Assembly: GCF_964212655.1 (NCBI RefSeq)
Contig: NZ_OZ156465.1
Coordinates: 4,526,001-4,590,000, forward strand
Reading direction: 5' to 3'
DNA from: Candidatus Thiodiazotropha sp. LNASS1
GTDB taxonomy: Bacteria > Pseudomonadota > Gammaproteobacteria > Chromatiales > Chromatiaceae
Length of the DNA: 64,000 nucleotides
The notes beneath the pieces are model-generated. The model did no database searches and had not been told where the DNA came from. It saw only the letters and a list, made by a program, of their open reading frames with translations. This document shows, one piece after another, positions 1 to 8,488 of this stretch (position 1 is the first letter of the stretch; the number at the start of each line of letters is the position of its first letter). The translations under genes and the position numbers were made by a program.

Positions 1-2
1 GT

Positions 3-956
3 AAACACGAAATTGATGAAAAGGGGGGATTGATCAACACGGCTGAGACGCTTGAGGTTGAAGATCTGTTTACCGGTACCTTTGGTAAATCGTTACGCAA
101 TATTTTCTTTCTTGTGTTAGCAGGATTCTTCTTTTTAGCACTGTTTGTCATCAAACCTGAGCGCATTGATCAGGCCTGGAATGGGACAGTCGACAAGCTG
201 CAGTCGATGATCAACCCGACAGAAGATGGGCGTGAGACGGACCCGCCCTCTGCTGGGAATGGGCAGCAAATACCTGAAACAGATGAAAGTCTGCCCCTTC
301 AGATCGATGCAGATTCCAGTATCGAGACTTCGGCAGAACCCGAGGTGATTGAAACAGTACCGGAGAAAGTCGAAACCAGCGCAGAGCCAAATCTTGTGAT
401 TGTTGATACGGAAGCGGATAAAACAAAAGCAATATCAGATGTTGAGAGTGATGTTGAAACGAGCCCATCCTTGGAAAACATAGAGTCGACAATCGTGACG
501 GCGGATCCCGTTGAAAGGGCCAGCAAAGACTATATTGCAACCCAGTCGAGATATCAAAAAATTGAGATTGGTGAAGGCACAAAGGAAACAATAGACATTA
601 TCCCCACTATTCGGAAGTTTCAGATCTACTTTGAATTTGATAATCCAAAAATACCTGATCAATTCAAGGATATGTTGAATGACCTCTATATCGTCCTCTC
701 GCTAAACAAGGCATCCATAATGACTATTACGGGGTATACGGATGCAAGCGGTGATCCCATCTACAACATGCGTCTGTCGGTAGAGCGTGCAAATGCTGTA
801 TCCAACTACTTCACGGAAAGGGGTATCAGCTCAGAGCGTATTCAGGTCGAAGGCAGGGGCCCAGTACCGAAATCGACGACAGATGAACATGAAGAGCTGG
901 ATAAACGGTTCGGCAACAGGCGTGTAGAAATCGTATTACGCGAAGACGGTGAATAG
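3..956 (+). CDS. OmpA-family peptidoglycan-binding membrane protein (5' end uncertain)
   Basis: Membrane-anchored envelope protein with a periplasmic OmpA-like domain expected to bind peptidoglycan. The sequence shows one N-terminal membrane helix (LVLAGFFFLALFVI region), then a long acidic Glu/Ser/Thr/Pro-rich linker, then an OmpA C-terminal domain with the typical core (FEFDNPKIP, TGYTDASGDPIYNMRLSVERA, and NRRVEIVL at the end). A TTG at 30 could be the start, but the purine tract AAGGGGGG ends one base before it and the frame stays open back to base 3, so the true start is probably upstream of the window. It converges on cysC, with a hairpin between them. It may be an envelope partner of the neighbouring exopolysaccharide locus, but nothing in the protein proves that. 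Confidence 0.8.
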   Translation, partial: KHEIDEKGGLINTAETLEVEDLFTGTFGKSLRNIFFLVLAGFFFLALFVIKPERIDQAWNGTVDKLQSMINPTEDGRETDPPSAGNGQQIPETDESLPLQIDADSSIETSAEPEVIETVPEKVETSAEPNLVIVDTEADKTKAISDVESDVETSPSLENIESTIVTADPVERASKDYIATQSRYQKIEIGEGTKETIDIIPTIRKFQIYFEFDNPKIPDQFKDMLNDLYIVLSLNKASIMTITGYTDASGDPIYNMRLSVERANAVSNYFTERGISSERIQVEGRGPVPKSTTDEHEELDKRFGNRRVEIVLREDGE

Positions 957-1000
957 GGCAGGCGGTTACACCTCGCTCCCACGCACCGGTTTGATTCGTA

Positions 1001-1018
1001 CCCACGCTCCAGCGTGGG
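1001..1018. repeat. REP-like hairpin between convergent genes
   Basis: Perfect 8-bp inverted repeat, CCCACGCT and AGCGTGGG separated by CC, followed by AATGCAT. It lies between the convergent OmpA-family gene and cysC. The motif resembles the short REP-type palindromes scattered through many gammaproteobacterial genomes. It may also end transcription from either side, although there is no U-tract. I see only this copy in the window. Confidence 0.5.
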
Positions 1019-1037
1019 AATGCATAGGCCACTTAAA

Positions 1038-1646
1038 TCATACCACCATAGTTGGAATCACATCGAGAGACTCCAGTGATTCCAACAATGAGTCAATGCA
1101 CTCATCGATATCCCGGTCCTCCGTATCGATGACGATTTCAGGATTCTCCGGTATCTCATAAGGGGATGAGATGCCTGTGAAGTCGGGGATCTCGCCCGCC
1201 CGTGCCTTTTTGTAGAGTCCCTTCACATCCCGTGATTCACAGGTTTCTATCGATGCTTTCACATAGACTTCGATAAAATCGTTCTCTTGAAAAAGTCGGC
1301 GTACGTTATCTCTGTCTTTGCGTATGGGAGAGATAAATGCAGTCAGTGCGATGGTTCCAGCATCGACAAACAGCTTCGACATTTCGCCAATCCGTCGTAT
1401 GTTTTCTGTGCGGTCCTCGATGTTAAAACCAAGATCCCGGCAGAGGCCATGTCTTACGTTATCGCCGTCAAAGACATAAGTCCTGCATCCACGTTGGTGA
1501 AGTCGTTCCTCCAGGGCATGCGCCAGGGTGGACTTGCCGGAACCCGAGAGACCGGTGAACCAGAGCAGTTTAGCCCGGTGCAGATTCATCTTTTCCCGTC
1601 GTTCCCGGGTGACGGTGGCATGGTGCCAATAGATATTATCATCCAT
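1038..1646 (-). CDS. cysC: Adenylyl-sulfate (APS) kinase
   Basis: Phosphorylates adenosine 5'-phosphosulfate (APS) to PAPS, the sulfate donor used by sulfotransferases. The 202-residue protein has the full CysC signature: P-loop GLSGSGKST (residues 32-40), DGDNVRHGLCRDLGF, FISPIRKDRD, and the C-terminal block with VKGLYKKARAGEIPDFTGI. It is a free-standing kinase, not fused to an ATP sulfurylase. It sits 60 bp downstream of the EPS-initiating transferase on the same strand, so the two are probably co-transcribed. No other sulfate-assimilation gene is nearby, whereas two sulfotransferase genes lie in the same polysaccharide locus. I infer that it supplies PAPS for sulfation of the polysaccharide. 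Confidence 0.95.
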   Translation of the reverse strand: MDDNIYWHHATVTRERREKMNLHRAKLLWFTGLSGSGKSTLAHALEERLHQRGCRTYVFDGDNVRHGLCRDLGFNIEDRTENIRRIGEMSKLFVDAGTIALTAFISPIRKDRDNVRRLFQENDFIEVYVKASIETCESRDVKGLYKKARAGEIPDFTGISSPYEIPENPEIVIDTEDRDIDECIDSLLESLESLDVIPTMVV

Positions 1647-1706
1647 GTTGGTAGTCCTTAATTCACTATATTGAAATTGATTATCATCAAGCGTGCCAAA
1701 CCAGAC

Positions 1707-3152
1707 TCAGTAGGCATTGTCATTTTTGAGATTGAATGGGGTCCTCAGTAAAATAGACAGATCAAGCCACAAAGACCAGTTGTTGATGTACTCCAAATCA
1801 TATTTGACCCGTTTCTCCATCTGCTTTAGTTCTTTGGTCTCTCCTCGAAATCCCCGAATCTGAGCCAACCCGGTAATCCCTGGCTTGATACGATGTCGTG
1901 CCAGATAGGCCTCGATTCGTTTTGAATACTCCAGATTGTGCTGGAGTGCATGAGGTCTGGGACCGACAAGCGACATCTGACCCGCCAAGACGTTAAGCAG
2001 TTGAGGCAGTTCATCGATGCTGGTGCGGCGTATGAATCGGCCAATGCGGGTGATGCGCGGGTCATCACGGGTCGCTTGTTTCACTATCCCATCCTTCTCG
2101 GTATGCAACCTCATGCTGCGGAACTTCCAGATCCTGAAGTGCTTTCCATCCCAGCCGGTGCGTTCCTGCCTGAAAAAGATCGGGCCGGGGGATTCAACCT
2201 TTATCAGGATCGCGGTGATCAACATGATCGGGCTGGCTAGAATCAGAAACATCAACGCTAATACGCGGTCCTCTATCGCCTTGATCAAAAGGTGAGAACC
2301 GATCAATGGGGTTTCCGACAGAGTTAGGATCGGTATGCCTGCCAATTCCTTTACGCTATGGTTAATCAGATTCAATGCAAATATATTCGGTGCCCAGTGA
2401 ATATTGACATTTTCATTCAACAGCTCGAAATAGATTTGCTGGATCATCGGTGAACTATCCAGCGATACGGCGATATAGATGGTCTGGATATCGTAAACTC
2501 TGATCAACCGATTTATATCTTCCAACCTGCCGACAACAGGCATGGCTGACCGGCCTGAATGATCGGTTGTGTCGTCGCAATCCGTGGCGGATACCACACC
2601 GACAACCTCTTCAGGCATCCACGGATTGCTGTTGATGCGGTCGTACAAATGGTTTGCCAGTGCGCCGCAGCCAATGATCAACGCCCTAGTGTTGGTCTCC
2701 TGCGAGACCATGTGCCGCTGTATCAATCTGAACCCGAAATGGAGGCTGACCTGGGCGAGATAACCCAATACAAAGAGCAGCAGCACCACCGCCCTGGAGT
2801 ATGTTTCGGTATATTTGGTGACAAACGCCAACAAGAGCAGGAAGGCGAAGGCACTGCTCCATGCCTTGAAAAGCTTGAAGGCCTTTTTCGTCATCGTACC
2901 GTGATGACGGTATATGTTCATCCTGTCATAGATCACCGACATGCTACCCAGCAACGCCAGGGCCAGTATGATGTAGTGAGAGGTCAGCTTGCCATGAAAT
3001 AAGAGTGGCAGGGCAAGAATTAAAATCACCACAGCCAGGCCGTCGAGGAAGGCCTGAAGCGAAGTGGTCAGGCTATTGCGGCGCTGTAGCAGTGACCGAT
3101 CAGATTGTTTGACCTCGAGCAAATCCCTCTCCTCCAGAGCTACTGCGATCAA
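1707..3152 (-). CDS. Undecaprenyl-phosphate sugar-1-phosphate transferase (EPS initiating enzyme)
   Basis: Starts EPS repeat-unit assembly by moving a sugar-1-phosphate from a nucleotide sugar onto undecaprenyl phosphate at the inner membrane. At 481 residues it matches the polyprenol glycosylphosphotransferase layout of WcaJ/EpsE-type enzymes: four predicted N-terminal membrane helices, a central Rossmann-like CoA_binding_3 region (ALIIGCGALANHLYDRI), a further membrane helix (LALMFLILASPIMLITAILI), and a C-terminal Bac_transf catalytic domain with KFRSM, RRTSIDELPQLLNVL and MSLVGPRPHA. The proposed start is a TTG with no clear Shine-Dalgarno sequence and no nearby ATG, so the N-terminus is uncertain. 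The sugar (glucose or galactose) cannot be read from sequence alone. It heads a minus-strand pair with cysC. Confidence 0.92.
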   Translation of the reverse strand: MIAVALEERDLLEVKQSDRSLLQRRNSLTTSLQAFLDGLAVVILILALPLLFHGKLTSHYIILALALLGSMSVIYDRMNIYRHHGTMTKKAFKLFKAWSSAFAFLLLLAFVTKYTETYSRAVVLLLFVLGYLAQVSLHFGFRLIQRHMVSQETNTRALIIGCGALANHLYDRINSNPWMPEEVVGVVSATDCDDTTDHSGRSAMPVVGRLEDINRLIRVYDIQTIYIAVSLDSSPMIQQIYFELLNENVNIHWAPNIFALNLINHSVKELAGIPILTLSETPLIGSHLLIKAIEDRVLALMFLILASPIMLITAILIKVESPGPIFFRQERTGWDGKHFRIWKFRSMRLHTEKDGIVKQATRDDPRITRIGRFIRRTSIDELPQLLNVLAGQMSLVGPRPHALQHNLEYSKRIEAYLARHRIKPGITGLAQIRGFRGETKELKQMEKRVKYDLEYINNWSLWLDLSILLRTPFNLKNDNAY

Positions 3153-4355
3153 TACGATTTCGCAGTGGTGGATTATGGGCCAAAGAAGACCGCAAGGAAA
3201 GAGGTTGGTTACAAGTTATGAAATAAAGATATCAACTCTGCATTGTTCATACATATCATTGCATATCAGTCGGATTTTGATCACAAATAATTCAGGAAAA
3301 AGTTTGAGAGTCTGATTGAAAATTGCTAAAAAAATGTGATCTGTCGCAAAAAGTCGTCAAAGCAATTACGCCAGACAGGGAAACTATACCGTGTAAAAAA
3401 TATTTATCCTTTACAATGAATGCGTGCAATAAAGTCGATCAGATCTGACAGGTTATACCCAAGGATAATGGAGTATGCCCAGTAATAATCAACTGTGAAG
3501 CAGTAGTAGTCTCGATTAATGGCATTGTGAATTGATATCGTTAAATTTTCTTGGTTAATGGAAAACCATGTTTTATTTTTGCACAGTACCATGAACCCAG
3601 GACTGGAATGCATTTTATTAAGCAGTGATCAATTAACTTTACGATGTCGAGGTATTCAACATTCAAATCAGCGATACAGATCCCAGATACACGTATAGCT
3701 GGGTACTCTCACTTCACGGTGACACGTTAAGCAGTGTAACAATTGTTGACAATGAAATCGGTACATAGTTTGTTCCCATGCCCGATGTTCTGGTATTCAC
3801 TGTAGTTAGTGATGGGATTAGAAACAGATTCGCTGATCTAAAAAGCCGAATATTTACTTGGTATTCTGAGTACCAGTATTTACACTCTCAATCGAGATGA
3901 AACTACCAATGGTATTTGCCGGTATGGCATATGGTGGTAACAATCGATGTGGTTCCACTGCCTGCGGCTACGTGGATGATCGGTACAGCCCAGATCGGTG
4001 TTACGGTCTTTAGCGCGCGCCATTCTCTGTAAGGGGTTTCATAAATGACAGTTCGAGGGATGGAGTTTCTTTGCAGGTGCTGGGAATGCTCATCTTTCAT
4101 TCAGATTGAGCTTACCCTGCTGTGTGGCTTGCCACCAGCCCTTCCCACACGATAGCGTCTCCTCCCTACAGCGATACTATGTGGCAAAGCATTGAACGGT
4201 ACAGAGGATACGGGATACGTGACACAGAGCTTAAATGACGGAAATGTTATTTAATATAATAATTCAAGCGCAACGCAAACAGATGCGGTTGTATATTAGA
4301 GTTATCTACTTAAGGTTGATTGTTGTGATACAATTCTAGCTTCGGTAAATCGGAA
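3153..4355. other. 1.2-kb intergenic spacer between divergent EPS operons
   Basis: No intact gene is visible. The part next to the minus-strand transferase (about 3153-3420) is AT-rich and should carry its promoter, though I cannot assign boxes with confidence. The middle holds a decayed VPLPA-CTERM gene, listed separately. The last 300 bases before the chain-length gene are AT-rich upstream sequence with no motif I can defend. A minus-strand open frame at 3404-3613 has no recognisable protein features and I do not count it as a gene. Confidence 0.6.
3637..4032 (+). pseudogene. Decayed VPLPA-CTERM (PEP-CTERM-type) protein with a PKD/REJ-like domain
   Basis: A single reading frame, broken only by a TAG at 3766-3768 and a TGA at 3898-3900, still reads like the end of an exosortase substrate. 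Around 3664-3840 it gives SDTDPRYTYSW, then VTIVDN, then FVPMPDVLVFTVVSDG, a worn PKD/REJ-type module like those in the PIG-L gene at 55.7 kb. From 3946 it gives DVVPLPAATWMIGTAQIGV followed by TVFSARHSL and TAA at 4030-4032. That is the three-part VPLPA-CTERM signal: VPLPA motif, hydrophobic segment, then a short basic end. No start codon or 5' part is recognisable. An intact exosortase of the matching type lies at 18.2 kb. The match is by eye and the two stops make a working product unlikely. Confidence 0.6.
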
Positions 4356-4367
4356 GTGACAGGGATA

Positions 4368-5975
4368 ATGGAAGAGGAAGAGTTACTGGGGATTGGCGAC
4401 TATTTCGCCATCCTTAAACGACGAAAAATGCAGCTGATCGTACCGGCAGCAATCATAATGCTATTGAGCATAGGCTTGGCACTCGGCCTGCCTTCCATCT
4501 ACCGTGCCGAAGCCACGATCCTGATCGAACAGCAGGAAATACCAAGTGAACTAGTCCGTTCCACCGTAACCTCTTACGCTGGTGAGCGTATCCAGGTTAT
4601 CAGCCAACGGGTAATGACCACTGCGAATCTTGGTAAGATCATCGATGAATACGGGCTCTATGCAGACGAAAGGGAAGACACCAGTATCACGTTGTTGGCA
4701 GAGGCGTTGCAGGAAGATATAGAACTCGAAATGATCAGCGCCGATGTGGTTGACCCGCGAAGCGGCCGACCCACCACCGCGACTATCGCATTCACACTCG
4801 CATACAGCAATGAGGTACCGCGGATTACGCAAAAGGTTACTAACGAACTCGTCTCGCTCTACCTCGGTGAAAATCTCAGGCAACGTACACAGTCTGCTTT
4901 TGAAACCTCAAGTTTTCTAAGCGCAGAAGCCGAACGGCTCAACCAGGAAATTACCGAACTGGAGGCATCTCTTGCAGACTTTAAAGAGAAAAACGTCAAC
5001 AATTTACCGGAACTCCAGCAGCTCAATATCCAACTCATGGAGCGCAATGAGCGGGAGTTGTCAGAAACCATTCAACAGATTCGAAGCCTTGAAGAACGAA
5101 AAATCTATCTTCAATCCGAATTGATGCAGATGAGTCCCACAACTGACCTCTACAACTCTAGCGGTAACAGGGTCGTGGGAACGGAAGATCGTCTACGAGC
5201 TCTACAGACAGAATATCTGGCACTTGCGACACGCTATACTGATGATCACCCCACCTTGATCAAAATGAAAGATGAAATCGAGGTGCTTGAAAAAGAACTC
5301 GATACCAATCTGGAAGAAAAGAAAAAGAAAGCACAATCTGACAACCCTGCGTATCTGCAGTTGTCAACACAGCTTAAAGCAGCGGTGGGTGAGTTAGCTT
5401 CCCTCAATACGATGAGAGAGGAAATCAAAGGTAAGATCAAAGATTTTGAAGAGCGACTGATGCAAAGCCCGCAGGTGGAGCGGGAGTACCGTAATCTGAC
5501 ACGTGACTATGAGAATGCCCTGTTAAAGTACCAAGAGGTTAAAGCTAAACAACTTGAGGCACAATTGGCAGAGTCGCTGGAACGTGAGCGAAAAGGCGAG
5601 CGCTTCTCCCTCATTGAGCCACCCCAGTTGCCAGAGAAACCGGATAAACCCAATCGTATGGCGATTCTCTTTCTGGGTTTTGTTTTCAGCTTTGCCGGTG
5701 GCTTCGGCAATGTAGTCGTCAGAGAGAGTATGGATCAGAGTGTGTACGGAAGCAAAGGCGTCGCGGCCATTACCCATGCACCTCCCTTGGCTGTCATTCC
5801 TTATATTGAATGCAGTGAGGACCAGCGGCAGCATACAACAAATGGCGCGATAGCAATTTTTGGTTTAATCGCAGCGATGGCTATAACGGTGGTCTCTGTT
5901 CACTTGTTCTATAAACCCTTGGATGTCATCTGGTACATCGTACTGCGAAAACTGGGCATAGAGCTGGGTGTATGA
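4368..5975 (+). CDS. Wzz/GNVR-type polysaccharide chain-length determinant protein
   Basis: Inner-membrane polysaccharide co-polymerase that sets EPS chain length and works with the adjacent tyrosine autokinase. Layout: short cytoplasmic N-terminus (GIGDYFAILKRRKMQL), first membrane helix at about residues 26-46, a long periplasmic coiled coil rich in Glu, Leu and Gln, the conserved proline-rich block before the second helix (PPQLPEKPDKPNR), the second helix (MAILFLGFVFSFAGGF) and a further hydrophobic segment near the C-terminus. The length (about 535 residues) fits exosortase-associated GNVR proteins. ATG 4368 is preferred; an in-frame GTG at 4356 would add four residues. Its stop overlaps a tiny ORF, and the tyrosine kinase follows 94 bp later. 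Confidence 0.9.
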   Translation: MEEEELLGIGDYFAILKRRKMQLIVPAAIIMLLSIGLALGLPSIYRAEATILIEQQEIPSELVRSTVTSYAGERIQVISQRVMTTANLGKIIDEYGLYADEREDTSITLLAEALQEDIELEMISADVVDPRSGRPTTATIAFTLAYSNEVPRITQKVTNELVSLYLGENLRQRTQSAFETSSFLSAEAERLNQEITELEASLADFKEKNVNNLPELQQLNIQLMERNERELSETIQQIRSLEERKIYLQSELMQMSPTTDLYNSSGNRVVGTEDRLRALQTEYLALATRYTDDHPTLIKMKDEIEVLEKELDTNLEEKKKKAQSDNPAYLQLSTQLKAAVGELASLNTMREEIKGKIKDFEERLMQSPQVEREYRNLTRDYENALLKYQEVKAKQLEAQLAESLERERKGERFSLIEPPQLPEKPDKPNRMAILFLGFVFSFAGGFGNVVVRESMDQSVYGSKGVAAITHAPPLAVIPYIECSEDQRQHTTNGAIAIFGLIAAMAITVVSVHLFYKPLDVIWYIVLRKLGIELGV

Positions 5976-6082
5976 TGAGAAATAATCGGTACCAGCAACA
6001 AATAGAGAATGCGTACCAGAAATTATTTTTTAATGAGAAGTTCATGGCTAGATCCGCAGTGAGGCGATTATGGAAAAAATAA
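5972..6082 (+). CDS. Possible 36-residue ORF coupling the chain-length and kinase genes
   Basis: ATG at 5972 overlaps the stop of the chain-length gene in an ATGA arrangement, and the frame ends at TAA 6080-6082, thirteen bases inside the kinase gene. The peptide starts MMRNNRYQQQIENAYQKL and ends MARSAVRRLWKK; it is basic with no membrane segment. I recognise no family. It could simply be a path for translational coupling from the chain-length gene to the kinase. Confidence 0.2.
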   Translation: MMRNNRYQQQIENAYQKLFFNEKFMARSAVRRLWKK

Positions 6083-6888
6083 AACAAGCACTAGAGCGCG
6101 CCCGTGATGCTCATACAACAACAAAAAATGATGGCCATCGTCGTACACTAGTACGTCAAGTACCGGAGCCGGAAGTCACATCGAAGATAACCTATATCAA
6201 AACCAAATCAGTTGAAATATCAAAAGATCAGTTAAGAGAAAAGCGGGTCATCGCAGGTGATACCAATGATTCAATATCAGATCAATATAAGGTGCTTCGC
6301 ACCCATGTACTCCAGAGACTGAAGGCCAATCAGTGGAATTCTTTGGCTGTGACCAGTCCCAATGAAGGTTGCGGAAAAACCCTTACCTCAATCAATCTTG
6401 CCATCAGCCTGGCCAGGGAAGTCAATCATTCGGTGCTACTGGTAGATATGGATCTTAGGCGCCCCAGCATTCATCGTTACTTCTTCACGGATGAACAACC
6501 AGGGATCAGTGAGTACCTGACTGAAGACTTAGAGCTGAGTGAGATTCTTTTCAATCCAGATTTAGAGCGGTTAGTCATTCTGCCGGGTAACAAGCCTTTT
6601 TCAAATTCCTCGGAAATGCTCTCATCACCAAAGATGGTGCAACTGGTTGAAGAGCTAAAAAATCGATATCCGAATCGTATCGTTATCTTTGATATGCCAC
6701 CATTACTCTCTTGTGACGATATGATTGCATTCTCACCCTATATCGATGCAATTATGTTGGTTGTAGAAGAGGGTGGTACGCGTAAGGATGAACTTAAGCG
6801 GGCTTATGAATTAATCGAAAATACTCGTGTTATCGGTACTGTACTGAATAAATCTAAAGATAAAAGCTCATCCTACGGTTACTATTAG
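6070..6888 (+). CDS. Exosortase-associated tyrosine autokinase (BY-kinase)
   Basis: Cytoplasmic bacterial tyrosine kinase that controls EPS polymerisation through its membrane partner, the GNVR protein encoded just upstream. The 272-residue protein has Walker A SPNEGCGKT (96-104), Walker A' VLLVDMDLRRP (122-132), Walker B IVIFDMP (204-210) and a C-terminal Tyr cluster SSSYGYY for autophosphorylation. There is no fused periplasmic domain, so it is the split form known from XrtA-type EPS loci. The N-terminal MEKIKQALERAR is typical of that subfamily. The next gene begins about 110 bp downstream, where the AT-rich part of the locus starts. Confidence 0.93.
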   Translation: MEKIKQALERARDAHTTTKNDGHRRTLVRQVPEPEVTSKITYIKTKSVEISKDQLREKRVIAGDTNDSISDQYKVLRTHVLQRLKANQWNSLAVTSPNEGCGKTLTSINLAISLAREVNHSVLLVDMDLRRPSIHRYFFTDEQPGISEYLTEDLELSEILFNPDLERLVILPGNKPFSNSSEMLSSPKMVQLVEELKNRYPNRIVIFDMPPLLSCDDMIAFSPYIDAIMLVVEEGGTRKDELKRAYELIENTRVIGTVLNKSKDKSSSYGYY

Positions 6889-6917
6889 TTGTTGTGTTGT
6901 GATTACATGGCTGGTGT

Positions 6918-6931
6918 TTACACTAGTGTAA
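6918..6931. promoter_or_regulatory. 14-bp perfect palindrome upstream of the flippase gene
   Basis: TTACACTAGTGTAA is a perfect palindrome in the 110-bp gap between the tyrosine autokinase and the flippase gene. It could be an operator or the stem of a small hairpin. It has no U-tract and I see no second copy, so no function can be assigned. Confidence 0.25.
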
Positions 6932-6999
6932 CGTAGTAGTAGCTAGAAACCTTCTTTACATCTGCTTCCAACTGATTATGAAATAAACTGTAGATATTG

Positions 7000-8352
7000 A
7001 TGCCGAAAAGCTTAACAAAAATAGTATTTACAGGAGCAGTGTGGGCGCTAAGTATAAAGATGATAGGTGTTTTAAGCTCACTTTCAATTAATGTAATACT
7101 TGCGCGCATATTATCAACTGATGAGATGGGTGCTTATTTTATATTGACGAGCCTTGTATTATTTGGCTCGTTATTGGCACGCTATGGAATTAAGCAAGTT
7201 GTGGTAAAAATCGTTGCAGAATCACTTGCGGATAATAGGCCTGGCAGTGCTGCTGATGCAATATGGAAAATGCTGTTTATAATCACTATAGGTGTGATGG
7301 TGGTTTGCAGTATGTATTATCTAGTGATTGGGAGATTGATGGTTATAGATGTATTTGATATCCAGATTTTAGAAAATATTATAGGTGTTAGCGCGATCTG
7401 GATATTGATACTTGCTTACCAGACTCCATTAGCAGAGGTATTTAGGGGGGTGCATGATATCAGGTTAGCATCATTGTTTGATGGTGTGTTATTCAGTTTT
7501 ATGCTAGCGCTACTTCTGTTGGGAATATGGATGCTAGATTTGAACCTAACGTTTTTTCAATTGATAGATACATCCGTGTTCCTGGCTGGTTTCAGTCTTT
7601 TTATTACAATCGTTATCCTTGCTCGTAGAAGAGTGATGTTTGTTGGACAAGGAAAAACAAGCTTAAGAAATATAATAGAGATATCTAGCCCTTTATTTAT
7701 AACAAATGTTATCAATCAGATATTAACTAATTTTAGTTTATGGGTCGCCGCAATATTCCTGGTTACTGCAGATGTTGCATTATATGGAGCAGCATGGAAA
7801 TTAGTGATGTTGGTAACATTTCCTTTAATGATTGTAAATATGACTGTACAGCCGGTAATCTCTGAATTATATACAACTGGAAGGTATTACCATCTTCAAG
7901 CAGTTTTGCAAGGTATGGCTACTTTAGCATTTATACCATCGCTCCTGATACTTATTGTTTTTATAATTTGGAGTGGGGGAGTCCTTAATATTGTATATGG
8001 CCCAGACTACGTGAACGCAGCATTGGCTTTAGGTATCCTAAGTTTTGGCCAATTATTTAACGCATGGACTGGTTCATGCGGGATCGTTTTGGCCTTTACT
8101 GGGCATCATGATAATTTAATGAAAATAACAATAACTACAGGTGTATTATCCATGCTACTGGCTGTTCTGCTTGCCAATCAATGGGGATTAACAGGGATCG
8201 CGCTGGCTGTATCAATAGGTCGGATAATACACAATGGATATGCATGGATAGCAGTAAGAAAATATACTGGACTATGGACACATGCCTCATTTAATCCAAT
8301 ATTTATAGGTGATGCAATCAGAAGAGTATTGAGAGGTGATATCCATACTTAA
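7000..8352 (+). CDS. Wzx-type polysaccharide flippase
   Basis: Multi-spanning inner-membrane protein expected to flip the lipid-linked repeat unit to the periplasm. It has about 450 residues, is hydrophobic throughout with 12-14 predicted helices, and begins with the family's typical N-terminal block (MIGVLSSLSINVILARILSTDEMGAYF read as two stretches: a first helix, then the ARILSTDEMGAYF loop). The MOP/Wzx assignment rests on this block, the length and the context. ATG 7000 is preferred over the TTG directly before it. It is the first gene of the AT-rich stretch, suggesting that the variable part of the locus was acquired or exchanged separately from its flanks. Confidence 0.88.
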   Translation: MPKSLTKIVFTGAVWALSIKMIGVLSSLSINVILARILSTDEMGAYFILTSLVLFGSLLARYGIKQVVVKIVAESLADNRPGSAADAIWKMLFIITIGVMVVCSMYYLVIGRLMVIDVFDIQILENIIGVSAIWILILAYQTPLAEVFRGVHDIRLASLFDGVLFSFMLALLLLGIWMLDLNLTFFQLIDTSVFLAGFSLFITIVILARRRVMFVGQGKTSLRNIIEISSPLFITNVINQILTNFSLWVAAIFLVTADVALYGAAWKLVMLVTFPLMIVNMTVQPVISELYTTGRYYHLQAVLQGMATLAFIPSLLILIVFIIWSGGVLNIVYGPDYVNAALALGILSFGQLFNAWTGSCGIVLAFTGHHDNLMKITITTGVLSMLLAVLLANQWGLTGIALAVSIGRIIHNGYAWIAVRKYTGLWTHASFNPIFIGDAIRRVLRGDIHT

Positions 8353-8488
8353 GAAATGTGTTTCTGAAATATCAGGATTTTCTTTTGCGAAGAGATGATA
8401 TTTTTATTTAAAACAATTTATGCCAAGTTTAAATATGATTTACCTTAGTTCATAATTCCGGAATTTATTATATATCAATGTTATTAAA

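Noticed and set aside
3404-3613. Minus-strand 69-codon frame in the EPS spacer
   Set aside because: AT-rich sequence, no ribosome-binding site and no recognisable motif; the neighbouring decayed CTERM gene is on the other strand.
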